A program made the position numbers and the translations under genes. Positions 1 through 8,409 of a stretch of DNA of 64,000 nucleotides are shown piece after piece. Each line of letters opens with the position of its first letter. Within the stretch, counting starts at the first letter, position 1. Origin of the DNA: Planctomycetaceae bacterium (GTDB lineage Bacteria > Planctomycetota > Phycisphaerae > Sedimentisphaerales > UBA12454); NCBI GenBank assembly GCA_021371795.1, contig JAJFVK010000008.1, forward strand, positions 124,001 through 188,000. The letters are read 5' to 3'. The notes beneath the pieces are model-generated. The model was given only the letters and a program-made list of their open reading frames with translations. It searched no databases and was not told where the DNA came from.

Positions 1-2
1 TG

Positions 3-824
3 GATGCTTCCGGCTCTGAATCGCTTGCGACCGCGGCCAATGTCTTTATGGGAATGTCCGAAGCGCCGCTTGTAATCAGGCCTTATATAAAGACAATGAC
101 GCGTTCGGAAATTATGACGATGATGACTGGCGGAATGGCGACAATCTCCGGCGCAACGCTTGCCGCTTACACCGGCTTCGGCGCAGATGCAGGACACCTG
201 CTGACCGCTTCGATAATCTCCGCACCAGCCGCGATAGTAATTGCGAAAATTATGGTGCCGGAAACTGAAACCTCGCAAACCAAGGGCGTGGTAAAAGTTG
301 TAATTCCTCGCGAAGACACAAATGTGCTTGAAGCTGCCTGCCGCGGCGCGGTTGACGGCGCGAAGATGGCGATTAGTATTGCTGCGGTAGTTATTTGTTT
401 TATCGGATTTGTCGCGATGATAAATTGGCTGCTGGGTTTTCTGCCGAGTTTGAATGCCGAGCCGATTACGATGCAGCGTGTTCTTGGCTGGCTCTTTTCG
501 CCGCTTGCGTGGACTATGGGAATAGATTTTAAAGATGCTTCGCTTGTCGGCTCATTGCTTGGCGAAAGAATTGTGCTGAACGAATTTATCGCGTACATTG
601 ATTTGGGCAAAGCGAAGGAGTTGATTTCACCTCGTTCGTTTACGATAGCGACGTATGCTCTTTGTGGTTTCGCGAATTTCGGTTCGGTTGCGATTTTGAT
701 TGGCGGAATGGGTACGATTGTACCGGAGCGTAAAAAGGATTTCGCGCAGCTCGGTTTTAAATCTATGATAGCCGGCATGCTGGCGTGCTTTATGACCGCC
801 TGCATCGCAGGAATCTTAATTTAA
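3..824 (+). CDS. Concentrative nucleoside transporter (CNT/NupC family), 3' part
   Basis: This is the C-terminal 273 residues of an inner-membrane nucleoside symporter of the CNT family; the reading frame is open to the left edge, so the start lies outside the window. The visible start contains the family-typical stretch ESLATAANVFMGMSEAPL followed by a conserved RPY and MTGGMATISG. Further on are hydrophobic helices and the segment GFANFGSVAILIGGMG near the C-terminus, also typical of CNT proteins. The family couples uptake of nucleosides to a sodium or proton gradient. It ends 13 bases before the next gene on the same strand and may be cotranscribed with it. Substrate specificity cannot be read from this fragment. 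Confidence 0.9.
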   Translation, partial: DASGSESLATAANVFMGMSEAPLVIRPYIKTMTRSEIMTMMTGGMATISGATLAAYTGFGADAGHLLTASIISAPAAIVIAKIMVPETETSQTKGVVKVVIPREDTNVLEAACRGAVDGAKMAISIAAVVICFIGFVAMINWLLGFLPSLNAEPITMQRVLGWLFSPLAWTMGIDFKDASLVGSLLGERIVLNEFIAYIDLGKAKELISPRSFTIATYALCGFANFGSVAILIGGMGTIVPERKKDFAQLGFKSMIAGMLACFMTACIAGILI

Positions 825-837
825 AAAAAGGAAAAGG

Positions 838-1623
838 ATGCCATTGTATTTTCAATCTTTAAGAAGCGGCAGCACTGGAAATTGTCTGCTTGTGCGCACG
901 GATAAAACCACAATCCTGCTTGATTGCGGCCTGGGTACAATGAGACGAACGCGTGAAATTCTTTCACAGAGCGTAAAAAATCCCAGCCAAATCGATATGA
1001 TTCTGGTTTCGCACCTTCATTCCGACCATATAAGTCATTATCCAATGCGGGTTATTGCTGATGAAGGAATTAAGCTGAAAGTTCACAAGGATTGCCTTAA
1101 CGATTTGGAATGCAGACATTTTCGCAATAGCGGAATGGAGAATTTGAAGGTTGAATGTTATGAAACGAAGAAGTTTCAGTTTGGCGATCTTATCATCGAA
1201 CCATTTCAAATTCCACACAATCCATGTTTTATAACCTGCGGCTTTGTCATTTATCATAACGATAAAAAAATTGTTGTCGCAACGGATTTCAGAGACGCAA
1301 AAGATTTGGAACAGTACTTTATCGACGCGGATTTTATTTTCGTTGAGTCTAATCACGACTTGGAACTGCTGCGAAAATTTTTCAATCCCAACAGTCTCTA
1401 TCACATGCCGAATCCCAAGACAGCGAAATTTGTCTGCGATGTGATAAAAAAAAGCAGAAAAAATCCTTCGCTTGTAATGCTTGGCCATTTGAGCGGCGAA
1501 AGAAATACTCCGCAAATCGCGATAAAGGAAATTAAGACGGCGTTCAAACAAACCGGCATAGACGACAATTTAAAAGTCGTAACCGCTCCTCCTCACGAAA
1601 CCAGTGAAATCATCGAAATATAA
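838..1623 (+). CDS. MBL-fold metallo-hydrolase (YycJ/WalJ-like)
   Basis: A 261-residue protein of the metallo-beta-lactamase fold. The metal-binding motif HLHSDH is at residues 59-64 (H59, H61, D63, H64), preceded by the usual TTILLDCGLG strand. Later histidines in IPHNPCF, GHLSGE and PPHETSE are candidate remaining metal ligands. The N-terminus SLRSGSTGNCLLV is typical of the YycJ/WalJ group, whose members are suggested phosphodiesterases or nucleases acting on nucleic acids. The actual substrate is unknown. The ATG is preceded by an A/G-rich stretch with AAGGA, a good ribosome binding site. It follows the nucleoside transporter closely, which fits nucleic acid or nucleotide salvage, but that link is inference. 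Confidence 0.85.
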   Translation: MPLYFQSLRSGSTGNCLLVRTDKTTILLDCGLGTMRRTREILSQSVKNPSQIDMILVSHLHSDHISHYPMRVIADEGIKLKVHKDCLNDLECRHFRNSGMENLKVECYETKKFQFGDLIIEPFQIPHNPCFITCGFVIYHNDKKIVVATDFRDAKDLEQYFIDADFIFVESNHDLELLRKFFNPNSLYHMPNPKTAKFVCDVIKKSRKNPSLVMLGHLSGERNTPQIAIKEIKTAFKQTGIDDNLKVVTAPPHETSEIIEI

Positions 1624-1626
1624 AAA

Positions 1627-1657
1627 AATTCGTGTCTATTCGTGAAAATTCGTGGTT
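1627..1657. repeat. Decamer word array (ATTCGTG, period 10)
   Basis: Three copies of ATTCGTG begin at 1628, 1638 and 1648, an exact 10-bp period. They fill the short spacer between two convergent genes. The same word recurs at 33771-33794 and 35531-35552. Confidence 0.75.
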
Positions 1658-2962
1658 TCATTTCAGCAAGCTCGGCAAATACGTCGCTATCGCCGGAAAC
1701 AGCATCAGCAGAATAATGCAAACGATATACGCTGGCGTGAAAATGTTCACACCTTTATAAACTTCTTTCATCGGCACATCTTTCGCCATCGAGGCTACAA
1801 CAAAAGTTACCGCACCGACCGGCGGGCTAATCGCGCCGAACGTAGTAATGACGGTAATCGTAACGCCGAACCACAGCGGGTCATAACCGAGGCTCGTCGC
1901 GACAGGGAAAAATATCGGAATTGTAATAATCAGCAGCGCCAGCGCATCCATAATCATTCCGCCGACGATATAAATCCCGAAGATAATCATCATAATCACA
2001 ATTTTCGGAACCGCCAGCGTCAGCACCCAGTCCGCCAGATTATAAGGCATTCTTGTAACAGCGAGGAATTTTCCGAAAATCATCGCGCCCGCAACAATCA
2101 TCATCACCATACACGATGACCGCAGCGTATCTTTCACAGCGCCGACAAATTGTTTGACGGACATTTGTTTTCGTATCGCTGCGATAACTAACGCCAGAAA
2201 CGCGCCCGCACCGCCCGCTTCGGCAGGTGTAAAGAAACCTGTATAAAGGCCGGTCAGTATCAGTGCGAAAAGCAGAATCACTTCGCCGGTACCAGACAGC
2301 GATTTTATTTTTGTTTTGAAATCTACTTTATCGCCCACAGGACCCCATTGCGGTTTTATCATACAGATAACATATACGTTGAGTATAAGCAGCAGAGTAA
2401 GAACGACACCGACACCGAACCCGCCGTAAAATAATTTGACGATAGATTGTTCCGTTGATAAGCCGATTAAAATAAACACAACGCTCGGCGGAATCACAAC
2501 GCCAAGTGTCGAGCCTGCCGCGACAGAGCCGGTACTCAACTGTGGATGATATTTATATTTTTTCATCTGTGGCAAAGCGACCGTTGACATTGTCGCCGCC
2601 GTCGCCGTATTCGAACCGCATATAGCCGCAAACAGTGAACAGGCCATAACTGTCGCCATCGCTATACCGCCGCGAATATGCCCAATCCAGTTGTAAGCGG
2701 TCTTATACAATTTTTCGTTTATGCCGGAATAGAAAACTATTTGCCCCATCAGCACAAACAGCGGAATTACGGTAAGGTCGTATTTTGAGAATGTCCCCCA
2801 CAGCACCGAGCCGACCATATTAACCGCCGCGTCGAACGATACCACGCAGCAGAATCCGAAGAATCCGACAATCGCCAGCGCGAACGACACCGGCGTTGCC
2901 GTCAAAAACAGCACAACCATAAGAACGCCGATGCCCAATAGGCCAATCATCGTCTGGCTCAT
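1658..2962 (-). CDS. dctM: TRAP transporter large permease (DctM family)
   Basis: This 434-residue, very hydrophobic protein is the large membrane subunit of a TRAP dicarboxylate-type transporter, the subunit that forms the transport pathway. The many hydrophobic segments, the conserved AAICGSNTATAATMSTVALPQM region (residues about 112-133) and the SPPVGA motif near residue 378 are typical of DctM. Its ATG overlaps the stop of dctQ in an ATGA arrangement, showing translational coupling. With dctQ and dctP it forms a complete tripartite system on the minus strand. TRAP systems use a sodium or proton gradient with a periplasmic binding protein; the substrate is usually an organic acid and is not known here. 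Confidence 0.93.
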   Translation of the reverse strand: MSQTMIGLLGIGVLMVVLFLTATPVSFALAIVGFFGFCCVVSFDAAVNMVGSVLWGTFSKYDLTVIPLFVLMGQIVFYSGINEKLYKTAYNWIGHIRGGIAMATVMACSLFAAICGSNTATAATMSTVALPQMKKYKYHPQLSTGSVAAGSTLGVVIPPSVVFILIGLSTEQSIVKLFYGGFGVGVVLTLLLILNVYVICMIKPQWGPVGDKVDFKTKIKSLSGTGEVILLFALILTGLYTGFFTPAEAGGAGAFLALVIAAIRKQMSVKQFVGAVKDTLRSSCMVMMIVAGAMIFGKFLAVTRMPYNLADWVLTLAVPKIVIMMIIFGIYIVGGMIMDALALLIITIPIFFPVATSLGYDPLWFGVTITVITTFGAISPPVGAVTFVVASMAKDVPMKEVYKGVNIFTPAYIVCIILLMLFPAIATYLPSLLK

Positions 2963-3513
2963 TGGACACCTTCTTCCAGATTAACTTCAACCGAAGTTGA
3001 AAGAGGCTTAACGCTTGTGTCTTTGCTCACAAAGTTTTTCAGCAAGTCGATGACAAAAACAAACGCCAGCGCAGCGAACCCTGCCGCGGTGATGAAGATA
3101 AACGGATAAGCTACGATTCGCAGTGTTTCAGTAACTTCGCCGCTTTCGAGATGTTTCAATCCGATTTTCATAATCTGCCACGCTGCAAGAATTGAAAACC
3201 CTGTACAGGCAGTGTCGTTCAGAATCGCCGCGACGAGCCGCAGCGATTTAGGAAAATGATTTACAATAATATCGACCGCGATGTTTTCTTTTCTTTTTTG
3301 CGTATAGCCAAGCACGCACGCGCAAACGATAGCGCCGAACAGACCGGTCAGTTCGTAAGTGCCCTGTATCGGCATTCCCAATCTGCGCATTATGATATTC
3401 GCAACCGTAATAGCGAGCATTGCCAAAAGAAACGCGCCCGCGATTGATACAAGTATCTTGCGAAGCACGTAATCGATACCATCCAAAAATTTAATCATAT
3501 AAAAACCAATCAT
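2959..3513 (-). CDS. dctQ: TRAP transporter small permease (DctQ family)
   Basis: A 184-residue membrane protein with four predicted hydrophobic helices (about residues 20-42, 52-72, 95-115 and 135-160), the layout of the DctQ small subunit, which pairs with DctM. The conserved region RRLGMPIQGTYELTGL is recognisable in the family. The start is uncertain: ATG at 3513 has a weak AGAG ahead of it, while an internal ATG at 3498 begins MIKFLDGIDY, a common DctQ N-terminus. The stop overlaps the dctM start by four bases. The upstream gene dctP is separated by 56 bases containing a hairpin repeat. Confidence 0.9.
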   Translation of the reverse strand: MIGFYMIKFLDGIDYVLRKILVSIAGAFLLAMLAITVANIIMRRLGMPIQGTYELTGLFGAIVCACVLGYTQKRKENIAVDIIVNHFPKSLRLVAAILNDTACTGFSILAAWQIMKIGLKHLESGEVTETLRIVAYPFIFITAAGFAALAFVFVIDLLKNFVSKDTSVKPLSTSVEVNLEEGVQ

Positions 3514-3518
3514 TCTCT

Positions 3519-3564
3519 GTCATTGCGAGAAGTCCTGCGCAGCAGGACGACGAAGCAATCTCAA
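3519..3564. repeat. Hairpin spacer repeat TCATTGCGAG...GAAGCAATCT
   Basis: Between dctP and dctQ lies a short element with a perfect 7-bp stem GTCCTGC/GCAGGAC (3532-3538 and 3542-3548) inside weaker outer arms TTGC/GCAA (3523-3526 and 3554-3557). A divergent relative lies at 4651-4706. Sequences beginning TCATTGCGAG and ending GACGAAGCAATCT are known as dispersed intergenic repeats in several unrelated bacteria. Confidence 0.7.
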
Positions 3565-3569
3565 CTATT

Positions 3570-4610
3570 TTATTTTGGTTGTTCCATCATTTTCTTTAAA
3601 TCATCAACAATCTCTTGTGCCGGAATTTTCGCCTCATTATCTTTGACCCATTTTGCGATAATCGGCTCAAGCAGTTTGTTCCATTCCGCTTTTTGTTCAG
3701 CGGTCAGTTCGATAAATTCAACCTGAAACTTTTCTTTTGAAAATGCGATGGACTCATCCACGTGATTATCCATATAATCGCCGGTCCAGTTCATTTGTTC
3801 TTCAGCGAGGTCTTCGAAAACTTTCTTCACATCATCCGGCAGCGATTCGAACTTGGCTTTATTCATAACAACCGCGAACGGATAAATCGAAGTATCGGTC
3901 ATCGTTACATATTTGCAATACTCGGCATAGCTGAAATCCTTCATAACTTCCAGCGAAGAGAACAGACCCTGTACAACGCCTTTCTGCAGCGCTTCGGGAG
4001 TTGCGCTCATCGGCATACCGACCATATTTGCGCCCCAGGCCTTGAGGATTTCGCCCGCTCCGCCCGATGCACGCAGCGACATACCTTTAATATCTTCAAG
4101 AGTTCGCACAGGTTTTTTGCTCATAATATTTGATGTCGCCGTTGTGAACATCGTCAAAACTTTTACCGATTCGAATTCAGCAGGTTTATATTTTGTGTAC
4201 ACATCCCACAGCATTTTGCTGCCGGTTTTTGCGTCTTTGATTCCCAGCGGCAAAGCAAGCGAGTTAGTAACCACGAATCTGCCCGGCTGATATGCCATAC
4301 ACAGGCAGCCGATATCGGCCTGACCTGCGACAACGCCGTCGAACATATCTTTCGCGTCTAAAAGTGTTCCGCCGGGGAATGTTTTGATTGCGACTTTGCC
4401 GTTCGTGCGTTTTTCAACTTCAGTTTTCCATCTCTCCATCTGCACGCAAGGAAATGTTGAGGCAGGCGGGAAATTCGCGTAAGTCAGAGTAATCGTTACA
4501 GCCGCCGGTTCAGCGGGTGTATTGATGCTGCTGCCGGTTCCTTTTTTACATCCATTCAAGCAAGCACACATCATGATGAAACACATTACCAGATACACAC
4601 ACTTTTTCAT
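3570..4610 (-). CDS. dctP: TRAP transporter substrate-binding lipoprotein (DctP family)
   Basis: A 346-residue periplasmic solute-binding protein. The N-terminus has a lipoprotein signal peptide with lipobox LNGC at about residues 18-21, so it is probably anchored to a membrane. Family features include KVAIKTFPGGTLL and the segment DIKGMSLRASGG; the arginine in the latter fits the conserved carboxylate-binding arginine of DctP proteins. The ATG at 4610 is preferred over one five codons upstream because the earlier ATG overlaps the strong GGAGG ribosome binding site, which sits 8 bases before 4610. It heads the dctPQM unit. The neighbouring iorAB-paaK genes suggest an aromatic or keto acid substrate, but this is only inference. 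Confidence 0.92.
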   Translation of the reverse strand: MKKCVYLVMCFIMMCACLNGCKKGTGSSINTPAEPAAVTITLTYANFPPASTFPCVQMERWKTEVEKRTNGKVAIKTFPGGTLLDAKDMFDGVVAGQADIGCLCMAYQPGRFVVTNSLALPLGIKDAKTGSKMLWDVYTKYKPAEFESVKVLTMFTTATSNIMSKKPVRTLEDIKGMSLRASGGAGEILKAWGANMVGMPMSATPEALQKGVVQGLFSSLEVMKDFSYAEYCKYVTMTDTSIYPFAVVMNKAKFESLPDDVKKVFEDLAEEQMNWTGDYMDNHVDESIAFSKEKFQVEFIELTAEQKAEWNKLLEPIIAKWVKDNEAKIPAQEIVDDLKKMMEQPK

Positions 4611-4650
4611 TTTAAATACCTCCATATAAAATTTTATTTAACGCAACAAT

Positions 4651-4706
4651 GTCATTTCGACCGTAGTCCTGCGCAGCTGTGGCGAAGCAAGACGAAGCAG
4701 AGAAAT
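4651..4706. repeat. Diverged GTCATTTCGACC...GAAGCAGAGAAAT spacer repeat
   Basis: In the spacer between paaK and dctP, this is related to the element at 3519-3564 by the shared block AGTCCTGCGCAGC and the GACGAAGCA block. Outer arms ATTTC (4654-4658) and GAAAT (4702-4706) are complementary. The central stem is degraded relative to the other copy. Confidence 0.6.
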
Positions 4707-4755
4707 TATTTAAAAAGTATTCCACAATTTTTATTTTGATATTTAATTTTTAATA

Positions 4756-6027
4756 TTATTTCTTATAGAAGACCCGTTGCGCTTTTCCTTCCTGCCTCGG
4801 CAGACCGCCGATTGGGAACACATCGCCTTTCGGACTGAAGCCCAGAGCTTCCTTCAAAACCTTTTCAACAGTATATCCTGTAACGCTCGAATCCGCCTCA
4901 ACATTTATGCGGACATCCTGCACCCCGTTAACCTCTTCCATAATAATCTGATAATTTGCGCCGACGCCGGGTATTTGCATAAGAGCCTGCTCGACCTGCC
5001 GCGGGAAGAAGTTTACGCCTTTGACGATAAGCATATCATCGACTCTGCCGGTAATTGACGCGATGCGAACGTGAGTTCTGCCGCAGGAGCATTTTTCACG
5101 TGAAATAATTTTGGACAGGTCGCCGGTGCGGAATCTAATCACAGGCAATGCCTGCCGTGTCAGAGAAGTGATGGTAAGTTCGCCGAATTGTCCGTCTTTA
5201 ACAGGTTTATTCGTTTCTTTGTCTAACACTTCGATATAATAATGGTCTTCCCAGACATGAATGCCGTTGTGTGCCGGGCAATCCATTCCCAATGTGCCTA
5301 CGCCGCCGGTTTCCGTCATACCGTAAATATCGAAAGTTTCTATTCCAAGCCCTGATTCGATTTTTTTCTTCATAGATTCGGTAAAAATTTCCGCGCCGAA
5401 GATTCCAATTTTCAAATCAGGAAGTTCCTCTTTCATTTCTGTCATAACTTCCATAATTCTTATGCCGTAGCTGACAACGCCGGTGAGAACTTTCGTTTTG
5501 AAATCTTTCGCGAGTTTAATCTGCCTTTGCGTATTGCCTGCGCCGGCAGGTATGATAAATAATCCTGCCGCCCTTGCTCCGTGATACATTCCGAACCCGC
5601 CGTTGAACAGCCCGAACGAAGGTGTGATTTGTACGGTATCGCCTTTCGCCGCGCCTGCCATATAATAGCATCTTGCCATGCAGTCTGCCCATTGAGCCAG
5701 GTCGGCAAGTGTATATGGCATAACGACAGGGGTGCCCGTTGAGCCGCTGGACATGTGCATTTCTGCAAGCTGCGATTTATCCACACAGCAGAGATTTATC
5801 GGATAACTTTCACGAAATGTTTCTTTGTTTGTGAAAGGAAGTTTTTCAATATCTTCGAGTGTTTTGATATCTTTCGGATGAACGCCTTTGGCGTCGAACA
5901 TTTTTTTGTAAGCCGCGTTGGATGAGTAAACGTGGTTTGCGATTCGTTTTAAATGTTCAAGCTGGAGTTTGCGAATTGAATCGAGTGAAGCTGTTTCTGT
6001 TTCTTTCTGGAAAAAGTTATTTTTCAT
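4756..6027 (-). CDS. paaK: Phenylacetate-CoA ligase family protein (PaaK-like)
   Basis: A 423-residue adenylate-forming enzyme. Visible motifs include the P-loop-like SSGSTGTPVVMPYT (about residues 94-107), YGMTETGG for adenylate binding (about 236-243) and FRTGDLS (about 298-304), all typical of PaaK. The cysteines CSCGRTH just after are also family-typical. The enzyme activates phenylacetate or a similar aryl acid with ATP and CoA. The ATG at 6027 overlaps the iorB stop (ATGA) and has GGAAG upstream; a TTG two codons earlier is less likely. Together with iorAB it probably links aryl-pyruvates, aryl-acetyl-CoA and free aryl acids. The direction of flux is not determined. Confidence 0.92.
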   Translation of the reverse strand: MKNNFFQKETETASLDSIRKLQLEHLKRIANHVYSSNAAYKKMFDAKGVHPKDIKTLEDIEKLPFTNKETFRESYPINLCCVDKSQLAEMHMSSGSTGTPVVMPYTLADLAQWADCMARCYYMAGAAKGDTVQITPSFGLFNGGFGMYHGARAAGLFIIPAGAGNTQRQIKLAKDFKTKVLTGVVSYGIRIMEVMTEMKEELPDLKIGIFGAEIFTESMKKKIESGLGIETFDIYGMTETGGVGTLGMDCPAHNGIHVWEDHYYIEVLDKETNKPVKDGQFGELTITSLTRQALPVIRFRTGDLSKIISREKCSCGRTHVRIASITGRVDDMLIVKGVNFFPRQVEQALMQIPGVGANYQIIMEEVNGVQDVRINVEADSSVTGYTVEKVLKEALGFSPKGDVFPIGGLPRQEGKAQRVFYKK

Positions 6028-6608
6028 TTGCAATTTCTTCCGGCTTCAAAGGCTTTCTTATTCAAATCAGTGTACTTTCCTTTAACCGCAGTTTCAATAG
6101 CTTTGTGCCAGCATTCCAGCGGCAGGTCAAGATGATTGGACATCGCGCCGAGCAGAACGGTATTCGCTGCTCTGATATTTCCGCACTTGATGGCGATTTT
6201 TGCCGCGTCAATGAATACGAGTTTCTTGAAAACGTCATCTAACATTTGCTTTACGTTCTGTGGATACTTTGCTGCGCCCGATGAAACGGTAACCGGAATA
6301 ATCGCCTGCGAATTTGCGACGCACACTCCGTCTTCCGCCAGATAATCAGCGAATCGCAGCGCTTCAATTTGTTCAAGTGTAACAAGAACTCTCGCCGTGC
6401 CTTTTGCGACGATTGGACTGTAAACTTTTTTGCCGTATCGAATTTGCGCCAGCACCGACCCGCCGCGCTGTGCCATACCGTGCACTTCGTTTGTCTTTAC
6501 ATCGTAACCGGCCATCATTGCCGCCTGTGCCGATATTTCGCTCGCCAGTAAAATTCCCTGTCCGCCGACGCCTGCTAAAACTATGCTTGTAATCTTGTTG
6601 TCGCTCAT
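6024..6608 (-). CDS. iorB: Indolepyruvate ferredoxin oxidoreductase, beta subunit
   Basis: A 194-residue gamma-type pyruvate oxidoreductase domain protein with the N-terminal signature IVLAGVGGQGILL, followed by NEVHGMAQRGGSV, both diagnostic of IorB-type subunits. With IorA it oxidatively decarboxylates aryl-pyruvates (from Trp, Phe, Tyr transamination) to aryl-acetyl-CoA, passing electrons to ferredoxin in the cytoplasm. The start at 6608 is chosen because AAAGGAG lies 7 bases upstream, inside the end of iorA; only two bases separate the iorA stop from this ATG. The 3' end overlaps paaK by four bases. Confidence 0.94.
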   Translation of the reverse strand: MSDNKITSIVLAGVGGQGILLASEISAQAAMMAGYDVKTNEVHGMAQRGGSVLAQIRYGKKVYSPIVAKGTARVLVTLEQIEALRFADYLAEDGVCVANSQAIIPVTVSSGAAKYPQNVKQMLDDVFKKLVFIDAAKIAIKCGNIRAANTVLLGAMSNHLDLPLECWHKAIETAVKGKYTDLNKKAFEAGRNCK

Positions 6609-6610
6609 TG

Positions 6611-8365
6611 TTATATCTCCTTTGTCGCGCTGATTGCGCCAAATTTGCATACCTGTTCGCAAAGTCCGCAGCCGTTGCAAAGAAGTTCGTTAATTACAGG
6701 TTTTTCGCCCGCGCCGTCAATCGCCGGACATCCGAGTTTCAAACACATCTTGCATTTCTTGCAAAGTTCGTGATTGATTTTGCGGATGTATCCGACCCTG
6801 CGTTTCTCACGCAGCGGACATGCCGCCCGTGAAACAATCAGCGATGGCTCATCAGCGTTCAGTTCTGCTTCGATTACCTTTTGTGTTTTTTCCAAGTCAT
6901 AAGGAAATACCGTTACGACTCGTTTTACGCCGCACGCTTTTCCGATTTCTTCGATTGAGGCAGAGATTGTTTCTTCGCCCATCAGCGTTCTGCCTGTGCC
7001 GGGGTTATCCTGATGGCCGGTCATCGCGGTTGTTCTGTTGTCAACGACGATGAGAGTTGATTTGCCTTTGTTGTATGCGATGTCGAGCAACCCTGTAATG
7101 CCGGAATGGAAAAATGTCGAATCGCCGACAATGCCGACAACTTTTCGTTTCTCACCGGCCTTATCGAGTCCGTGCGCCATCGAAATTCCGCCGCCCATAC
7201 AAAGAATAATATCGAGCCGACTCAACGGCTTGAACGTTCCAAGACTGTAACAGCCGATATCGCCGGTAACTATTACATCCTGCTTTGACAGCGCATAGAA
7301 AATTCCTCTGTGTGGACATCCCGGACAAAGCACCGGCGGTCGTGCCGGAAGTTCGTCTGCGTATTTCACAGGTTTTTCCGCAGGCAGTTGTCTGCCATCC
7401 ATCATCGCGCGTGATTTCTGCAAAGTTGGAATTGAAAGCTCGCCCATCCCCGGCACAAATTCTCTGCCGACGCAGTTAATTCCCATCGAGAGAATATGCT
7501 CTTCAAGAAAATTATCAAGCTCTTCGACGATAAGAACTTTTTTAACGCCCGCGGCGAATTCTTTTATAAGTTTATCAGGGAACGGAAACGCCATACCCAG
7601 TTTCAAAACTGAAGCGTCCGGCCAAACTTCCCGAACATACTGATATGCGATTGATGAAGTAATAATACCAAGCGATTTGTCATTCCATTCGATTTTGTTA
7701 ATATTGCCGTTCGTGCTGCCGAATTCAGCGGCGTCTATCTGTCGCTGCTCGACTTTCTTTCGCATTTCTCGTGCGTACATTGGAATCGGCACAAACCTCG
7801 ACGGATTTTTTTCCAGCGCGACAGGTTTAGTATTAACTTTCCGTTCGCCGAACTGCACAAGACTTCGCGAATGACTTACGCGAGTTGTAGTCCGCAGAAT
7901 CACCGGCGTTTTATATTTTTCTGAAAGCTCGATAGCTGCGATTAAAAATTCTTTCGCTTCGCTGCTGTCTGCCGGCTCGAACAATGGAACCTTTGCGAAC
8001 CGTGCGAAATTTCTGCTGTCCTGCTCGTTTTGTGAGGAGTGCATTCCGGGGTCGTCTGCGACGATACAAACGAATCCGCCTTCGACGCCCAGATAGCTCA
8101 AAGTCATCAGCGGGTCAGCCGCGACATTCAAGCCAACGTGTTTCATTGTAACGATAGACCTTGCACCTGCGCACGACGCGGCCGCAGCAACTTCAAACGC
8201 GACTTTTTCGTTTGGCGACCATTCGCAGTAAATATCCTTTTTATATTGAACGACGTTTTCGAGAATTTCCGTGGAGGGCGTGCCTGGATAACCGACGGCG
8301 ACCGTTACGCCTGCTTCGTAAGTTCCGCGGGCAATTGCCTCATTGCCTGACATCAAATGTACCAA
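6611..8365 (-). CDS. iorA: Indolepyruvate ferredoxin oxidoreductase, alpha subunit
   Basis: A 584-residue alpha subunit, close to the family's usual length. In order it shows the N-terminal pyruvate oxidoreductase domain starting SGNEAIARGTYEAG, the TPP-binding region with GDIGCYSLG and GDSTFFHSG followed by a conserved VVDN, and a C-terminal pair of 4Fe-4S motifs CKKCKMCLKLGCP and CNGCGLCEQVC. The likely start is a TTG at 8365, because GAGG sits about 7 bases upstream, whereas the ATG four codons later (8353) has no ribosome binding site. It is the first gene of iorA-iorB-paaK. The enzyme requires an anaerobic or low-oxygen lifestyle in most known hosts. Confidence 0.95.
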   Translation of the reverse strand: MVHLMSGNEAIARGTYEAGVTVAVGYPGTPSTEILENVVQYKKDIYCEWSPNEKVAFEVAAAASCAGARSIVTMKHVGLNVAADPLMTLSYLGVEGGFVCIVADDPGMHSSQNEQDSRNFARFAKVPLFEPADSSEAKEFLIAAIELSEKYKTPVILRTTTRVSHSRSLVQFGERKVNTKPVALEKNPSRFVPIPMYAREMRKKVEQRQIDAAEFGSTNGNINKIEWNDKSLGIITSSIAYQYVREVWPDASVLKLGMAFPFPDKLIKEFAAGVKKVLIVEELDNFLEEHILSMGINCVGREFVPGMGELSIPTLQKSRAMMDGRQLPAEKPVKYADELPARPPVLCPGCPHRGIFYALSKQDVIVTGDIGCYSLGTFKPLSRLDIILCMGGGISMAHGLDKAGEKRKVVGIVGDSTFFHSGITGLLDIAYNKGKSTLIVVDNRTTAMTGHQDNPGTGRTLMGEETISASIEEIGKACGVKRVVTVFPYDLEKTQKVIEAELNADEPSLIVSRAACPLREKRRVGYIRKINHELCKKCKMCLKLGCPAIDGAGEKPVINELLCNGCGLCEQVCKFGAISATKEI

Positions 8366-8409
8366 TTTTTTACCTCATCCTTAACATGTTGTAATAGTGA
8401 TTCTAAATT

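Noticed and set aside
964-1551. Minus-strand open frame of 195 codons inside the MBL-fold gene
   Set aside because: Antisense shadow; the plus strand carries clear metal-binding motifs and a ribosome binding site.
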